In this document: positions 43,539-53,287 of the stretch, piece after piece
Layout of the letters: each line of letters begins with the position of its first letter
How positions within the stretch are numbered: the stretch's first letter is position 1
Assembly (NCBI GenBank): GCA_031254895.1
Contig: JAIRTO010000142.1
Span: forward strand, 1 to 53,730
Length of the DNA: 53,730 bases
Origin: Deltaproteobacteria bacterium
Lineage (GTDB): Bacteria > Desulfobacterota > Desulfarculia > Adiutricales > Adiutricaceae
Direction: 5' to 3'
Position numbers and translations under genes: made by a program
The notes under the pieces: model-generated
Told to the model about the DNA's origin: nothing
The model's database searches: none
The model's input: the letters and a program-made list of their open reading frames with translations, nothing else

Positions 43539-43738
43539 ACGTTTCCCCGCGCTTCGCCATGCCGCGCTTCGTCACGCCGCGTTTCGCTTTCCGCGTTTAG
43601 TTCGGCCGGCGAAACCGGCCTAAGATTCCTTGTCGGCTTTTTTGCAGTTTTTTTCGGTCGCCGCCAGGCGACCGAGCGGCGCTATTTTTTTAATCTGGTT
43701 GGCCTTGCGGCCTGGCCCCCACATGAAGGAACGGGACC

Positions 43739-44341
43739 ATGGATTATTTCAACGAGACCGAACGCGCTGGACAGCTGAGGTTTCGAGACAAAAGAGACAA
43801 GATGTTCAAGCCGCTGGTCGATCGGGCCATCCGCTGGGGAGTCACTCCCAACCAGATGTCGGCCATAGGCATAGTCCTTCTGTTGGCCGGCGCGGCCTGT
43901 CCCAGAGAGTACTATCCTCTGATGATGATCGTCGTCAGTCTCTATGTGGTCACGGACGGTTTGGACGGCTGCATGGCCAGGGTTTTGAACAAGACCAGCG
44001 AAGGCGGCTCTTTGGTCGACATCGTGGCCGATCAGGCCGGACCGGTCATCATACCCGCCGCCGCCACGATTCATCTTCAGTCGGTTCCTTCTCTGGCGGT
44101 TCTCTTCGCCAGCAGCTATCTGATCTTCATAGGACTTTTTCTTTACGCCGCTGAAACGCATATACCTCTAAAAAGGACGTTTTATCGCGTAAAATATCTT
44201 CTTTATATTTTTTACGCCCTGTCTTTCATCATTAATTATGATTTGCTAAGTTGGTTTATGGGCCTATTTTCTATATACTACGTCGTGAGCCTCATAGTCG
44301 TCTTAAAGACGATTTATGATTTTTACTCCGACGAGCGCTGA
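43739..44341 (+). CDS. CDP-alcohol phosphatidyltransferase family membrane protein
   Basis: A 200-residue integral membrane enzyme. The family motif DG(x2)AR(x8)G(x3)D(x3)D is exact in the segment DGCMARVLNKTSEGG followed by SLVDIVAD (about residues 77-99). About six membrane helices are visible. It transfers a phospho-alcohol from a CDP-linked donor to an acceptor alcohol; the alcohol (glycerol phosphate, inositol phosphate or other) cannot be told. ATG at 43739 follows AAGGAA by eight bases. It lies between a PHP phosphoesterase and a glycosyltransferase gene, so a glycosylated phospholipid is a reasonable guess. Confidence 0.88.
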   Translation: MDYFNETERAGQLRFRDKRDKMFKPLVDRAIRWGVTPNQMSAIGIVLLLAGAACPREYYPLMMIVVSLYVVTDGLDGCMARVLNKTSEGGSLVDIVADQAGPVIIPAAATIHLQSVPSLAVLFASSYLIFIGLFLYAAETHIPLKRTFYRVKYLLYIFYALSFIINYDLLSWFMGLFSIYYVVSLIVVLKTIYDFYSDER

Positions 44342-44612
44342 AATTTTCCCAAGCGTCCCGTCGTTTTTTTTGCCGCGGGGCAGATCCCGTTTTTGGAGAG
44401 CTCGGCCAAGACGCCAAAAGGGGCCAATCGCCCTTTTTTCGATCCGCCTCGGGCGAACCCGCCGGAAATCCGGGCTCCCTCGCAAAAGGAACCGGCGGTT
44501 CGCCAATGAAGCGGCTTTTTTTTCGTTTGTCGGCCTTTCTTCCCTCGTCGGCGAAGCCTCGGCGACCGCGATTTTTTTTCTCAGTCTCCCGGCGGCGCTG
44601 AAAGGTTCTCAT

Positions 44613-45365
44613 ATGTCTCTTGATATAATCATTTTGACCAAAAATGAAGCCCGCAACATCACCGCCTGTCTCAACAGCTTCAAAGGTTTCGGACAGGCCA
44701 TAGTCGTCGACGACGAAAGCTCCGACGAGACGGTCGCTTTGGCCGAAGCGGTCGGCGCCAAAGTCTTTAGCCGCAAGATGGACAATTATTCCGCCCAGAG
44801 AAATTTCGCTTTGGAACAGTCCGAAGCGGATTGGGTCTTTTTTCTGGACGCCGACGAACGTTTCACTCCCGGCCTGAAAGAGGGGATCGAAAGGCATATC
44901 GCCGGAAAACCGGCCGCCGGAGAGGTTCTCCGGGTCAACTACGCCTTCGGCCGCCGATTCAGGTTCGGCCACTTGGCTCCGGACAGGGTGGCCCGGCTTT
45001 TTCCCAAAGGTCACGTCCGTTGGGAAGGACTGGTTCACGAGAGCGCGAAAACGGATCTGCCGACAAAAAAAATCTCCGGCTACGAAGAGCATTACACTTA
45101 CGGCAATTGGGAGCATTTTTTGGGCAAGATGGAAAGATACTCGCGCCTGTGGGCCAAGGAGGCGGCGGAAAAAGGCCGCTCCTGCTGCGCCTTCGTCGCC
45201 GTGATAAGGGCTTTCCTCAACTTTTTCAAAATGTTCGTCATAAAATTGGGCTTTTTGGACGGTCCCGCCGGTTGGGCCATCTGTTTGGTCAGCGCCTACT
45301 ACACTTTGTCGAAATACCTTATTTTAAGCGATTTGAACTGCGTCAAAGCTTTGAAGGAAAGATGA
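44613..45365 (+). CDS. family 2 glycosyltransferase (WaaE/KdtX-like)
   Basis: A 250-residue GT-A enzyme. DIIILTKNEARNI at the N-terminus, VVDDESSDET (about 31-40) with the nucleotide-binding Asp, and FFLDADER (about 75-82) carrying the DxD-type metal site are clear. The later VRWEGLVHES and the EEHYTYGNWEHFLGKMERYS segment resemble LPS-core beta-1,4-glucosyltransferase WaaE/KdtX. A C-terminal amphipathic or membrane-near helix (FVAVIRAFLNFFKMFVIKLG) follows. ATG at 44613 has AAAGG about eight bases upstream. A longer frame to 44316 exists, but it overlaps the preceding gene and has no domain. Confidence 0.88.
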   Translation: MSLDIIILTKNEARNITACLNSFKGFGQAIVVDDESSDETVALAEAVGAKVFSRKMDNYSAQRNFALEQSEADWVFFLDADERFTPGLKEGIERHIAGKPAAGEVLRVNYAFGRRFRFGHLAPDRVARLFPKGHVRWEGLVHESAKTDLPTKKISGYEEHYTYGNWEHFLGKMERYSRLWAKEAAEKGRSCCAFVAVIRAFLNFFKMFVIKLGFLDGPAGWAICLVSAYYTLSKYLILSDLNCVKALKER

Positions 45366-45465
45366 AAGCCGGGAGAAACGAAGGCAGGATGAAGAGGCGC
45401 GGATAAAGACAGGCGAGAAAATTGAACGAAATCGGCTCGCGGGAGAGAACTGCTCGTCCGGTCAG

Positions 45466-45489
45466 CCAAAAAGACGGTCGAAGAGACCG
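45466..45489 (-). terminator. possible terminator of the sigma-54 activator gene
   Basis: On the minus strand a CGGTC/GACCG stem with a five-base loop is followed by TCTTTTT, about 75 bases after the stop. Confidence 0.45.
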
Positions 45490-45562
45490 GCCTTCGTCGA
45501 CCTTGGCCGGCCTTGGCCGACTATGACCGGCCTTCGTCTGAATTGGACGGACGGCGAAAAGA

Positions 45563-47089
45563 TCATGCGTTTTTGGCTCGAAAAGGTCGGTAGTCGATGT
45601 CGTATTTTTCCATCCTAAGACTCATTTTTCGCTCGGTCAGGCCCAACATTTTGGCCGCTTGAGTCACGTGGCCTCCGGTGGCCTCCAAAGCTTCGCTGAT
45701 GAGACGCTTTTCCAGAGCGGCCACGGCGTCGACCAACGTTTTCGGCTCGACCGGGTTTTCTCTGTCCTGCAGCCAAACCGGCAGGTGTCTGGCGAAGACG
45801 ACTCCTTCCGGGCCGCACAGGACGGCGGCTCTTTCGACGACGTTTTCCAGTTCTCTGATGTTGCCGGGCCAATTATAGGCCCGAAGGAGCTTGAAGGCCT
45901 CGCTGGAGATCTTGATGGGGTTTTGAGGGTCGGCCGAAAATTTCCTGGCGAAATGTTCCGCCAGATCCATGACGTCCTCCGGCCTTTTCCGGAGGGGCGG
46001 CAGGGATAAAGGAAAGACGCTCAGACGATAGTAAAGATCTTGCCGGAAGCCGCCTTCCTCGACCATTTTTTCCAGCTCCCTGTTGGTGGCGGCCACCAGC
46101 CGCACGTCCACCTTCAGGGTCTCTCCTCCCCCCACTCTTTCAAATTCCTTTTCCTGAAGAACGCGCAGAAGCTTGGCCTGAGTGGCCAGGCTCATGTCTC
46201 CCACCTCGTCCAGAAAAAGAGTTCCGCCGTGGGCCATTTCAAAGCGGCCTTTGCGGCCTGAGACGGCCCCGGTGAAGGCTCCGCGCTCGTGACCGAAAAG
46301 CTCGCTTTCCACCAGGCCTTCAGGCAGAGCGGCGCAGTTGACCTTGACGAAGGGTTGGCCCGCCCGAAGACTGTTTGAGTGGATGAGTCCGGCGATCATT
46401 TCTTTGCCGGTGCCGCTTTCGCCCCGGATGAGCACGGTGGCGTTCGACGCGGCCACCTGAGCCGCTTCTTCGATTATGTTCCTTAAAGCCTTGGACTTGC
46501 CGACCAGCTGGCCCAATTTGAAGTTCTGGTGGATGATGGCTTGAAGTCGTCTGTTTTCTTCCAACATGGCTTCATGCCGGGCCGTGAAATCGCGTCTCAC
46601 TCCGACGGCCCGGGCAATCAGCGTCGCCAGGACGGTCAAAAGCCGCATGTCCTCTTCCATGCGGACTTCGTCGGCGAAGAGCCGATCCGCCGATATGGCC
46701 CCTACGGTTCGACCTTCCAGAATGATGGGGACGCAGATGAAGGACACGTCTTCCCTCTTGAGGTCTCTGGCCTTGGTGCGGTTCAAAAACAGGGGCTCCT
46801 GCGAGACGGAAGGCACGACCATGGGTCGACCCGTGGCCGCGACTCGTCCTATGACGCCTTCGCCCGGCTTGTAGCGGGCTCGCTTCTGTTCGGTGGGATT
46901 CAGGCCGTAGGCGGCTTCCATGACTATGTCGCCCTCGGGGGCTATCAAGTAGAAAGCTCCCCGCATCATGCCGGTGTATCGGGCCATCAGAGTCAAGGAT
47001 TCCTCAAGATGGTCGGCTAGATCCGAGACGTTTCCGTTCAGGGCTTGGGAGACTTCGAAGAGGAGCCGCAATTCGCTCTCTCGATCCAT
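45563..47089 (-). CDS. NifA-like sigma-54-dependent activator (GAF-AAA+-Fis)
   Basis: About 508 residues. An N-terminal GAF domain covers about 10-165 (ELRLLFEVSQALNG, GRVAATGRPMVVPSVS, CVPIILEGRTVGAISADR). The AAA+ domain has Walker A GESGTGKE (about 224), the sigma-54 loop GAFTGA, Walker B GTLFLDEVGDM, and the arginine-finger region RQDLYYRLSVFPL. The C-terminal Fis-type helix-turn-helix is HVTQAAKMLGLTERKMSLRM. The order and motifs fit NifA-type nitrogen-fixation activators, but no nif genes lie in the window, so the regulon is unknown. The start is uncertain: ATG at 47089 is conservative, and the frame is open to a TTG at 47233; neither has a ribosome site. Confidence 0.88.
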   Translation of the reverse strand: MDRESELRLLFEVSQALNGNVSDLADHLEESLTLMARYTGMMRGAFYLIAPEGDIVMEAAYGLNPTEQKRARYKPGEGVIGRVAATGRPMVVPSVSQEPLFLNRTKARDLKREDVSFICVPIILEGRTVGAISADRLFADEVRMEEDMRLLTVLATLIARAVGVRRDFTARHEAMLEENRRLQAIIHQNFKLGQLVGKSKALRNIIEEAAQVAASNATVLIRGESGTGKEMIAGLIHSNSLRAGQPFVKVNCAALPEGLVESELFGHERGAFTGAVSGRKGRFEMAHGGTLFLDEVGDMSLATQAKLLRVLQEKEFERVGGGETLKVDVRLVAATNRELEKMVEEGGFRQDLYYRLSVFPLSLPPLRKRPEDVMDLAEHFARKFSADPQNPIKISSEAFKLLRAYNWPGNIRELENVVERAAVLCGPEGVVFARHLPVWLQDRENPVEPKTLVDAVAALEKRLISEALEATGGHVTQAAKMLGLTERKMSLRMEKYDIDYRPFRAKNA

Positions 47090-47331
47090 TTTTTGCGCGT
47101 CTTGGTAAGTCAAGGCCAAATCCGTCGTTTGGGGGACGGGGAGCTTCAAGGCGACAGATGTCAGCTTGAAGCCGCCCCCGGAAGAAACCAGTGAAAAACA
47201 AAGCCGAAAAACTGCGGGAAGTCCTTTCGTCAAAAAAAAAAGCTGAGAAGTCGGTCGATTAGATTGTAGATTCAGCGAGTAGATTTTTCAATGTTTTTCT
47301 GCTTTTCTCCGAAAACGGTCTTTAGCCGAAG

Positions 47332-47383
47332 GCCGAGCCGGCAGACCGAGCCTACAGGCCGAGCCGGCAGGCCGAGCCGGCAG
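47332..47383. repeat. 13-base tandem repeat
   Basis: Four units of GCCGAGCCGGCAG; the second differs at three positions. Confidence 0.85.
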
Positions 47384-47968
47384 GCTCCGAAGGCATCGCC
47401 CTTTTTTTTCGGGAAACCCTGAGCCGAACAGTCAAAGTATTCCGGGTTTTTTTGTCGTTGTCTTCCGGATCTCTTGGCCGAGGTCTTCAGGATCTTCGGC
47501 AGGCGAGTTTATTTCGGGGAGAAAGTGATCGGGGAAGGGAGGCCGCGTTCGTCGACGGACGAGGCCGGCATGGATGCGGAAAAAAATGACGGGGCGAGAA
47601 AGTTGTTTATTTTCGGCGGAAATTATGCTGGGGGTCAGATAAATTTGCCGATGGTCGTTTTCGGTCTTGTTGACGATAGAAAAGCTATTATGGAGGCTTT
47701 TTTTGGCCTTTTTCATCGGCGGTCGGCCTAAGGCGTTCCATCAGACGCTCGTCTCAGGCCCTCGTCTCGGACGCTCGTCTCAGACGCCCGTCTCTGCCGC
47801 CCGTCTCTGGCGCTCGCCGCAGGCGTTCGCCTCTCCGCCTTTTGTCGGCCTCGAACTGACTTCGACTTCAGCCGAGGAAGACTTCGACTCCTTGCTTTCC
47901 AGCCGAACCAATTTTTAAGTCGCGGCTTGAAGTTTAGACTAAAAGTCTAGACTAAAAGTCGCGTCTTG

Positions 47969-48001
47969 TTTCCAGTCGCGGCTTCAAGCCGAGACTGGAA
48001 A
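47969..48001. repeat. two-step hairpin downstream of carB
   Basis: Arms TTTCCAGTC and GACTGGAAA enclose a second stem GGCTT/AAGCC. It lies about 85 bases beyond the carB stop but lacks a T-run on the minus strand. Confidence 0.6.
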
Positions 48002-48086
48002 AGTCAAACGTTCGGCCCGTATGGGGCGAGCGTCCGGCTCATAGAGGGCGAGCAAGCGCGGCCAATTTCGCCGTTTCGCGACGTCG

Positions 48087-51000
48087 TCAAATCTTCGTGT
48101 CGTGAGCGGGCAAGTGATAATCCTGCAAAGGGGTGACGTCGAACGGGGAATGTTTCCTGGTCGATTCGGGCTGGCTTTTTTCGTCAACTTCGTTTTTGGC
48201 GGTCAGCTCCTTTAAGGCCAACAGACCCGTCACGGCCGCGTTCAAGCCGGCCATGGTCGTGATTAAGGGTATGCCTCTTTTGATGGCTTCGGCTCTGATG
48301 AGGACCGAGTCTTCGTCGGCCTTTTGCCCGATGGTGGTGTTGACCACGAATTGGACAGGATTGCTGCTCAGATAGTCGACGATGTTGGGCTTTATGGATC
48401 TGAGCTTGTTTAGGACCACCGGTTTGAGCGAGGCTTCCTTTTCCAGGAATTCGGCCGTGCCTTTTGTGGCCAGCAAAAAATAGCCCATTTCCGCAAGCCG
48501 GCTGGCCAAGGGGCGCAAGGCCCCCTTGTCGGCGTCGCAGACGGTCAGCACGACGTTGCCCAACTGGGGATAGTTCATGCCGGCGGCAATCTGCGATTTA
48601 AGGAAAGCGATGCCGAAATTTTTGTCCACGCCCATCACTTCGCCGGTGGAGCGCATTTCCGGACCGAGAGTGACGGATGCGCCCTTGAAGCGGCTCCAGG
48701 GCAGGACGGCCTCCTTGACGGCGACGTAGTCCCTTCTGGGTTCGCTGACGAAGCCGGTTTCCTGGAGAGTTTGGCCGGCCATGACTTTGGCCGCCACTTC
48801 GATGATGGGGCAGCCGGTGGCCTTGGCCACGAACGGAGCCGTTCTGGAGGCCCGCGGATTGGCTTCAAGGACGTAAATTTCGTTATCCTTGGTGACGGCG
48901 AACTGGATGTTCATCAAGCCTTTGACTCCCAGTTCGAGGCCAAGTTTGCGAGTCTGGGATCTTATGCCCTCCAGAACGCTCAAAGGGAGGGTTATGGGCG
49001 GGATGGAGCAGCAAGAGTCGCCGGAATGGATGCCGGCTTGTTCGATGTGCTCCATGATGGCCGCTATGACCACTTGATTTCCGTCGGCCACGGCGTCGAC
49101 GTCGACCTCCACGGCTCCTTCCAGAAACTTGTCGACCAGAATAAGTCGCTCGTCGCCCAAGTCCGCGCCCAACTCCAGCCCTTGGGATATGAATTGGGCC
49201 ACGTATTCGCTCAGATCGTGTTCGTTGTAAATGACGCACATGGCCCGGCCTCCCAGAACGAAGGAGGGTCTGACCATGACGGGGTAGCCTATCCTGGCGG
49301 CGATGCTTTTGGCCGTTTCCGCGTCTCGGGCCATGCCGCTGGGGGGTTGCCTGAGGCCCAGCTTTTCGACCAGAGCGCTCCAGTCCCGTCTGTTTTCGGC
49401 TCTGAAGATGGACGCCGGGTCGGTTCCCCAGATGGGCACTCCGTGAGCTCTCAAAGCCATGGCCAGGTTGAGGGGCGTTTGGCCGCCCAGCTGAACCACG
49501 ACTCCGTCCGGCTTTTCCTTTCGACAGACGGCCAAAACGTCTTCCAACGTCACCGGTTCGAAATAAAGCCGGCCCACGGCGTCGTAGTCGGTGGAAACCG
49601 TCTCGGGATTGGAATTGACCATGATGGTCTCGAAACCCATGGCCGCGAAGGCTTGGGAAGCTTTGACGCAGCAGTAGTCGAACTCGATGCCCTGACCGAT
49701 GCGGTTGGGGCCGCCTCCCAGAATCATGACCCGTTTTTTGTCCGCCGGAGGGCGGCTTTCTTCGCTCGGAGAGACCGGAGAATCAAAGCTGGAGTAGTAG
49801 TAGGGCGTGCCCGCCTCAAATTCTCCGGCGCACGTGTCAACTTGCCTGAAATAAGGAATTACTCCGGCCTCCAAACGCAGACTGGAGATGAGCTCCTGGT
49901 TCGCTTCGGGGGCTTTCCCGCTTTCCGAGACGAGGACGGCCAGCCGCAGGTCGCTGAGTCCTTGAGCCTTCAAATGTCGCCACATCTCCGCCGAGGGCTT
50001 TTCCCCTTTGGCGATCAGGTCGGCCAGGGGGCCGGACGCCATTTTTTCGGCTTCTATGATGAGCCTTATCTGATCGATGAACCAAGGATCCAGTCCGGTC
50101 AGATGAGCCGCCTCTTCAGCGGCGAGACCAAGCTTTAGGGCGTGGTAAACGTCGGAGAGCCTCTCGGGGAGAGGCTGAACCAGTTTTTCCTTGACGAGTT
50201 CCAGTCTTTCTTCGTCCGAAAGGTTCGGTCCCCCCGGCGGAGGAAAAGAGCCTAAGCCGACCTGACCTATTTCCAAGCCGCGAAGGGCTTTTTGCAGGGC
50301 TTCCCGGAAATTGCCGCCCAAAGCCATGGTTTCGCCGACGGCTTTCATTTCCAGCCCCAAGACAGGCGAAGAGCCGGCGAATTTCTCGAAATTGAACCGA
50401 GGAGCCTTGACGACGCAGTAATCCAAAGCCGGCTCGAAGCAGGCCGATTTGCCGGTGATGCCGTTTTTCAGCTCGCCCAGAGTATAGCCGACGGCCAGTT
50501 TGGAGGCCACCCGGGCAATGGGAAAGCCGGTGGCCTTGGAGGCCAAGGCCGAAGAGCGGGAGACCCGCGGGTTCATTTCGATGACGACCCGGCGGCCGGT
50601 TTCGGGGTTTATGGCGAACTGGATGTTGCAGCCGCCGTTCAGGCCGACCGCCCGGGCCACTTTGAGGGCGTCGTCCCGCATGGACTGATATTCCACGTCG
50701 GTCAAGGTCTGGATGGGGGCCACCGTGACGGAGTCGCCGGTATGAACGCCCATGGGGTCGACGTTTTCGATGCCGCAGACGATGATGGCGTTGTCGTCCA
50801 GGTCGCGGATCATCTCCAGCTCCATCTCTTTCCAGCCGATGAGTGATTCCTCGACCAGGATTTGATGAACCGGGGAGGCCGTGAGACCCCGCCAGGCCAA
50901 TTCCGTCAGTTCGTCGAGGTTGTAGGCGACTCCGCCTCCGGTCCCGCCGAGGGTGTACGAAGGCCTGACGATGGCCGGAAAGCCGGTTTTTTGAGCGATG

Positions 51001-51467
51001 GCCGTCGCTTCGTCGACCGTGTTGGCCAGATCGCTGACCGGAACTTCCAGACCGAGATTGGTCATGGTTTCGCGGAAGCGTTGCCGGCTTTCGGCTATTT
51101 CTATGACCTCCGGGGTCGAGCCGATCATGACCACGTCAGGCGGAAGATACTTCTTAAGGAAGAGATCCATGGCCAGGTTCAGAGCCGTCTGTCCGCCCAG
51201 AGTCGGGAGAATGGCCTGAACGTTCTCTTTGACTGCGACGTCGGCGGCCACTTCGGCGGTCATGGGTTCGACGTAGGTTCGGTCGGAGAACTCCGGATCG
51301 GTCATGACCGTGGCCGGGTTGGAGTTCAACAAAATTAGACGGTAATTTTCTTCCTTTAAAGCTTTGCAGCCTTGGGTGGCGGAATAGTCGAACTCGCAGG
51401 CTTGTCCGATGATGATGGGGCCGGAGCCGAAAATCATTATCGTTTCCAGATCGGTCCTTCTAGGCAT
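48087..51467 (-). CDS. carB: carbamoyl phosphate synthase large subunit
   Basis: A 1126-residue enzyme that makes carbamoyl phosphate from bicarbonate, ammonia and two ATP for arginine and pyrimidine synthesis. The two homologous ATP-grasp halves are complete: MIFGSGPIIIGQACEFDYSA (about 11-30) and MILGGGPNRIGQGIEFDYCC (in the second half), with VVIEMNPRVSRSSALASKAT and VLEANPRASRTAPFVAKAT as metal-site segments. A C-terminal MGS-like allosteric domain ends it, followed by a roughly 40-residue polar tail (KNEVDEKSQPESTRKHSPFD) beyond the usual end. The start at 51467 has GGAGG seven bases upstream and overlaps the carA end by eight bases. Confidence 0.97.
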   Translation of the reverse strand: MPRRTDLETIMIFGSGPIIIGQACEFDYSATQGCKALKEENYRLILLNSNPATVMTDPEFSDRTYVEPMTAEVAADVAVKENVQAILPTLGGQTALNLAMDLFLKKYLPPDVVMIGSTPEVIEIAESRQRFRETMTNLGLEVPVSDLANTVDEATAIAQKTGFPAIVRPSYTLGGTGGGVAYNLDELTELAWRGLTASPVHQILVEESLIGWKEMELEMIRDLDDNAIIVCGIENVDPMGVHTGDSVTVAPIQTLTDVEYQSMRDDALKVARAVGLNGGCNIQFAINPETGRRVVIEMNPRVSRSSALASKATGFPIARVASKLAVGYTLGELKNGITGKSACFEPALDYCVVKAPRFNFEKFAGSSPVLGLEMKAVGETMALGGNFREALQKALRGLEIGQVGLGSFPPPGGPNLSDEERLELVKEKLVQPLPERLSDVYHALKLGLAAEEAAHLTGLDPWFIDQIRLIIEAEKMASGPLADLIAKGEKPSAEMWRHLKAQGLSDLRLAVLVSESGKAPEANQELISSLRLEAGVIPYFRQVDTCAGEFEAGTPYYYSSFDSPVSPSEESRPPADKKRVMILGGGPNRIGQGIEFDYCCVKASQAFAAMGFETIMVNSNPETVSTDYDAVGRLYFEPVTLEDVLAVCRKEKPDGVVVQLGGQTPLNLAMALRAHGVPIWGTDPASIFRAENRRDWSALVEKLGLRQPPSGMARDAETAKSIAARIGYPVMVRPSFVLGGRAMCVIYNEHDLSEYVAQFISQGLELGADLGDERLILVDKFLEGAVEVDVDAVADGNQVVIAAIMEHIEQAGIHSGDSCCSIPPITLPLSVLEGIRSQTRKLGLELGVKGLMNIQFAVTKDNEIYVLEANPRASRTAPFVAKATGCPIIEVAAKVMAGQTLQETGFVSEPRRDYVAVKEAVLPWSRFKGASVTLGPEMRSTGEVMGVDKNFGIAFLKSQIAAGMNYPQLGNVVLTVCDADKGALRPLASRLAEMGYFLLATKGTAEFLEKEASLKPVVLNKLRSIKPNIVDYLSSNPVQFVVNTTIGQKADEDSVLIRAEAIKRGIPLITTMAGLNAAVTGLLALKELTAKNEVDEKSQPESTRKHSPFDVTPLQDYHLPAHDTKI

Positions 51468-52587
51468 AAAAATCCTCCAGAAGCTTTCTGAACCTCTTGA
51501 ACAGTCCGCAAGCGTCATGGGGGCCAGGCGAGGCTTCAGGATGAAACTGCACGCAGAAGGCCGGCTTGTCCGTCCATTCGAGTCCCTCGACGGTGTCGTC
51601 GTTTATGTTCCAGTGGCTGGCTCTGACGTTGGAGGGCAGTTTGTGAGGGCTGACGCAAAAGCCATGGTTCTGGCTGGTCAGCCAGATGCGCCCGGTTCGA
51701 GAGTCCTGAACGGGATGATTGAGGCCGTGGTGACCGAAGGGAAGCTTATAGGTTTCCGCTCCGGCGGCCAAGGCCATAATCTGGTGGCCTAGACAAATGC
51801 CGAAGAGCGGCAGCCGCCCGAGATATTCTCTGGCCAGTTCGGCGGCGTAGGGGCAGGCGGCCGGATCGCCGGGGCCGTTGGTCAGAAAGATTCCTTTAGG
51901 CTTCAGGCTCTCGATGTCTTGGCGGGTCGCGTCGGCGGGAAAGACGGTCAGCTCCAGGTTTTCCCGGCGCAGATCGTCCAAAATGGATTTTTTTACCCCA
52001 AAGTCGATGACCGCCACAGGGATGGTCTCTTTGGGACTCCAGTCCAGAACGAGGGGCGGCAGGGAATAAGGCTCCGGACAACTGACCTCTTTGGCCAAGT
52101 CTCGGCCGATCATCGGAGCCACCGCCCTGGCCTTGGCTCTGGCCTTCTCCAAGCCCTGATCCAGCGGGCCTATGTAGCCGTTTCTGGCGCCTTTGTCCCG
52201 TAGATGGAGGGTCAGCGCCCTGGTGTCCACCCCGGTCAGACCGGCCAGTTGGCGTCCGGCCATATAGTTCGGCAGATCCTTGTCGTTCAGCCAGTGTTTG
52301 ACTGGAGGCAGCCATAGCTCATGAAAGACCGCTCCGGCGGCGTGGGCGACGGGAGCCTGATCGACCTCGGGATGAGTGCCGTAATTGCCCACGTGAGCCG
52401 TAGTGAAGACCACTATTTGACCGTGGTAGGAGGGATCGGTCAAAACTTCCTGATAGCCGCTCATGGCGGTGATGAAGACGACTTCGCCTTCGGCTTCGGC
52501 TATCTCGCCAACGGAGAAGCCTTCGAACACTGCGCCGTCGTCTAGAGTCAGAGCGGCTTTGGTCAGCTTGATTGATGGGGGAATCAT
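51460..52587 (-). CDS. carA: carbamoyl phosphate synthase small subunit
   Basis: A 375-residue glutaminase subunit that supplies ammonia to CarB. The N-terminal CarA domain (ALTLDDGAVFEGFSVG, MSGYQEVLTDPSYHGQIV, TGVDTRALTLHLRDKG) and the C-terminal glutamine amidotransferase domain with the nucleophile Cys in FGICLGHQIMAL and the His/Glu in QFHPEASPGPHD are complete. ATG at 52587 has AGG about seven bases upstream. carA-carB overlap by eight bases and form one operon. Confidence 0.97.
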   Translation of the reverse strand: MIPPSIKLTKAALTLDDGAVFEGFSVGEIAEAEGEVVFITAMSGYQEVLTDPSYHGQIVVFTTAHVGNYGTHPEVDQAPVAHAAGAVFHELWLPPVKHWLNDKDLPNYMAGRQLAGLTGVDTRALTLHLRDKGARNGYIGPLDQGLEKARAKARAVAPMIGRDLAKEVSCPEPYSLPPLVLDWSPKETIPVAVIDFGVKKSILDDLRRENLELTVFPADATRQDIESLKPKGIFLTNGPGDPAACPYAAELAREYLGRLPLFGICLGHQIMALAAGAETYKLPFGHHGLNHPVQDSRTGRIWLTSQNHGFCVSPHKLPSNVRASHWNINDDTVEGLEWTDKPAFCVQFHPEASPGPHDACGLFKRFRKLLEDFYA

Positions 52588-52714
52588 AACGACCTAAGAG
52601 GGGCGGCCAAACAAAATCGGCAAGCGGCGACGGATTGCCTTTAGCCGCCTGAACCGGGCCAACAAATTCGCCGATTTGCGATAGCCGGGATAAGGAGATA
52701 TGGCGTCATAGTCG

Positions 52715-52756
52715 AATGAACAATGAACAATGAACTATGAACTATTAACTATGTTC
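52715..52756. repeat. 7-base tandem repeat
   Basis: Six copies of AATGAAC-like units (three exact, three with changes). Confidence 0.85.
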
Positions 52757-53229
52757 AGCCTCAGTTGGACATGAAAAGGCGTTTTGGCGAATCATGTTTC
52801 GACGGATGACGTTTGGAAAAAAGCTTAACCAAAAACGATCCCTTTGGCCGGAACATCTTTTGCGGCGTTTCTGAGGCGCAAGGGTCATGTTTGCGGCAGG
52901 AACGACTACAAAGGACAAATGCTTAGGGCATAAACTTGGCCAAGCGCCAGCAAAAAAGACGATTTGCCGAACTTGGCCTCAAAAGAAAAAAGATCCGCTG
53001 GCCGACGAGGGCCGCAAGACAAGTTGAACTTCTATATCATAAACCATGGCTCTTTACAAGCGAGACGGAACCGGACGATCTCCTGATCCGAGATGGCCTT
53101 CCAGGCCTTCCCTTTGAAGTTTCTTTTCCCCTTTGGAAATCGGCCATGACGCATTTTCTTGGCTTTTTTCGAGGCAAAACTGGACGGAACGTCTTTTGGC
53201 CGAAGCGCGACTTGCCTATGACCGCATTG

Positions 53230-53287
53230 GCTGGAACGCATCAGCTGGAACGTGGTCGGCTGGAACGGGGCGACTGGAACGGGTCGA
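53230..53287. repeat. 15-base tandem repeat
   Basis: Four units built on GCTGGAACG with a variable six-base remainder. Confidence 0.75.

Larger units (their letters stand above)
47090..48086. other. long repeat-rich spacer
   Basis: No gene recognised apart from a possible upstream extension of the activator gene. It holds a 13-base repeat (47332-47383), a degenerate CGTCTC repeat (about 47747-47815) and a hairpin (47969-48001). The runs of AGACTAAAAGTC-type palindromes at 47936-47960 are also notable. Confidence 0.5.

Noticed and set aside
48771-50138. Long plus-strand open frame opposite carB
   Set aside because: Low-complexity shadow; carB on the minus strand is complete and certain.
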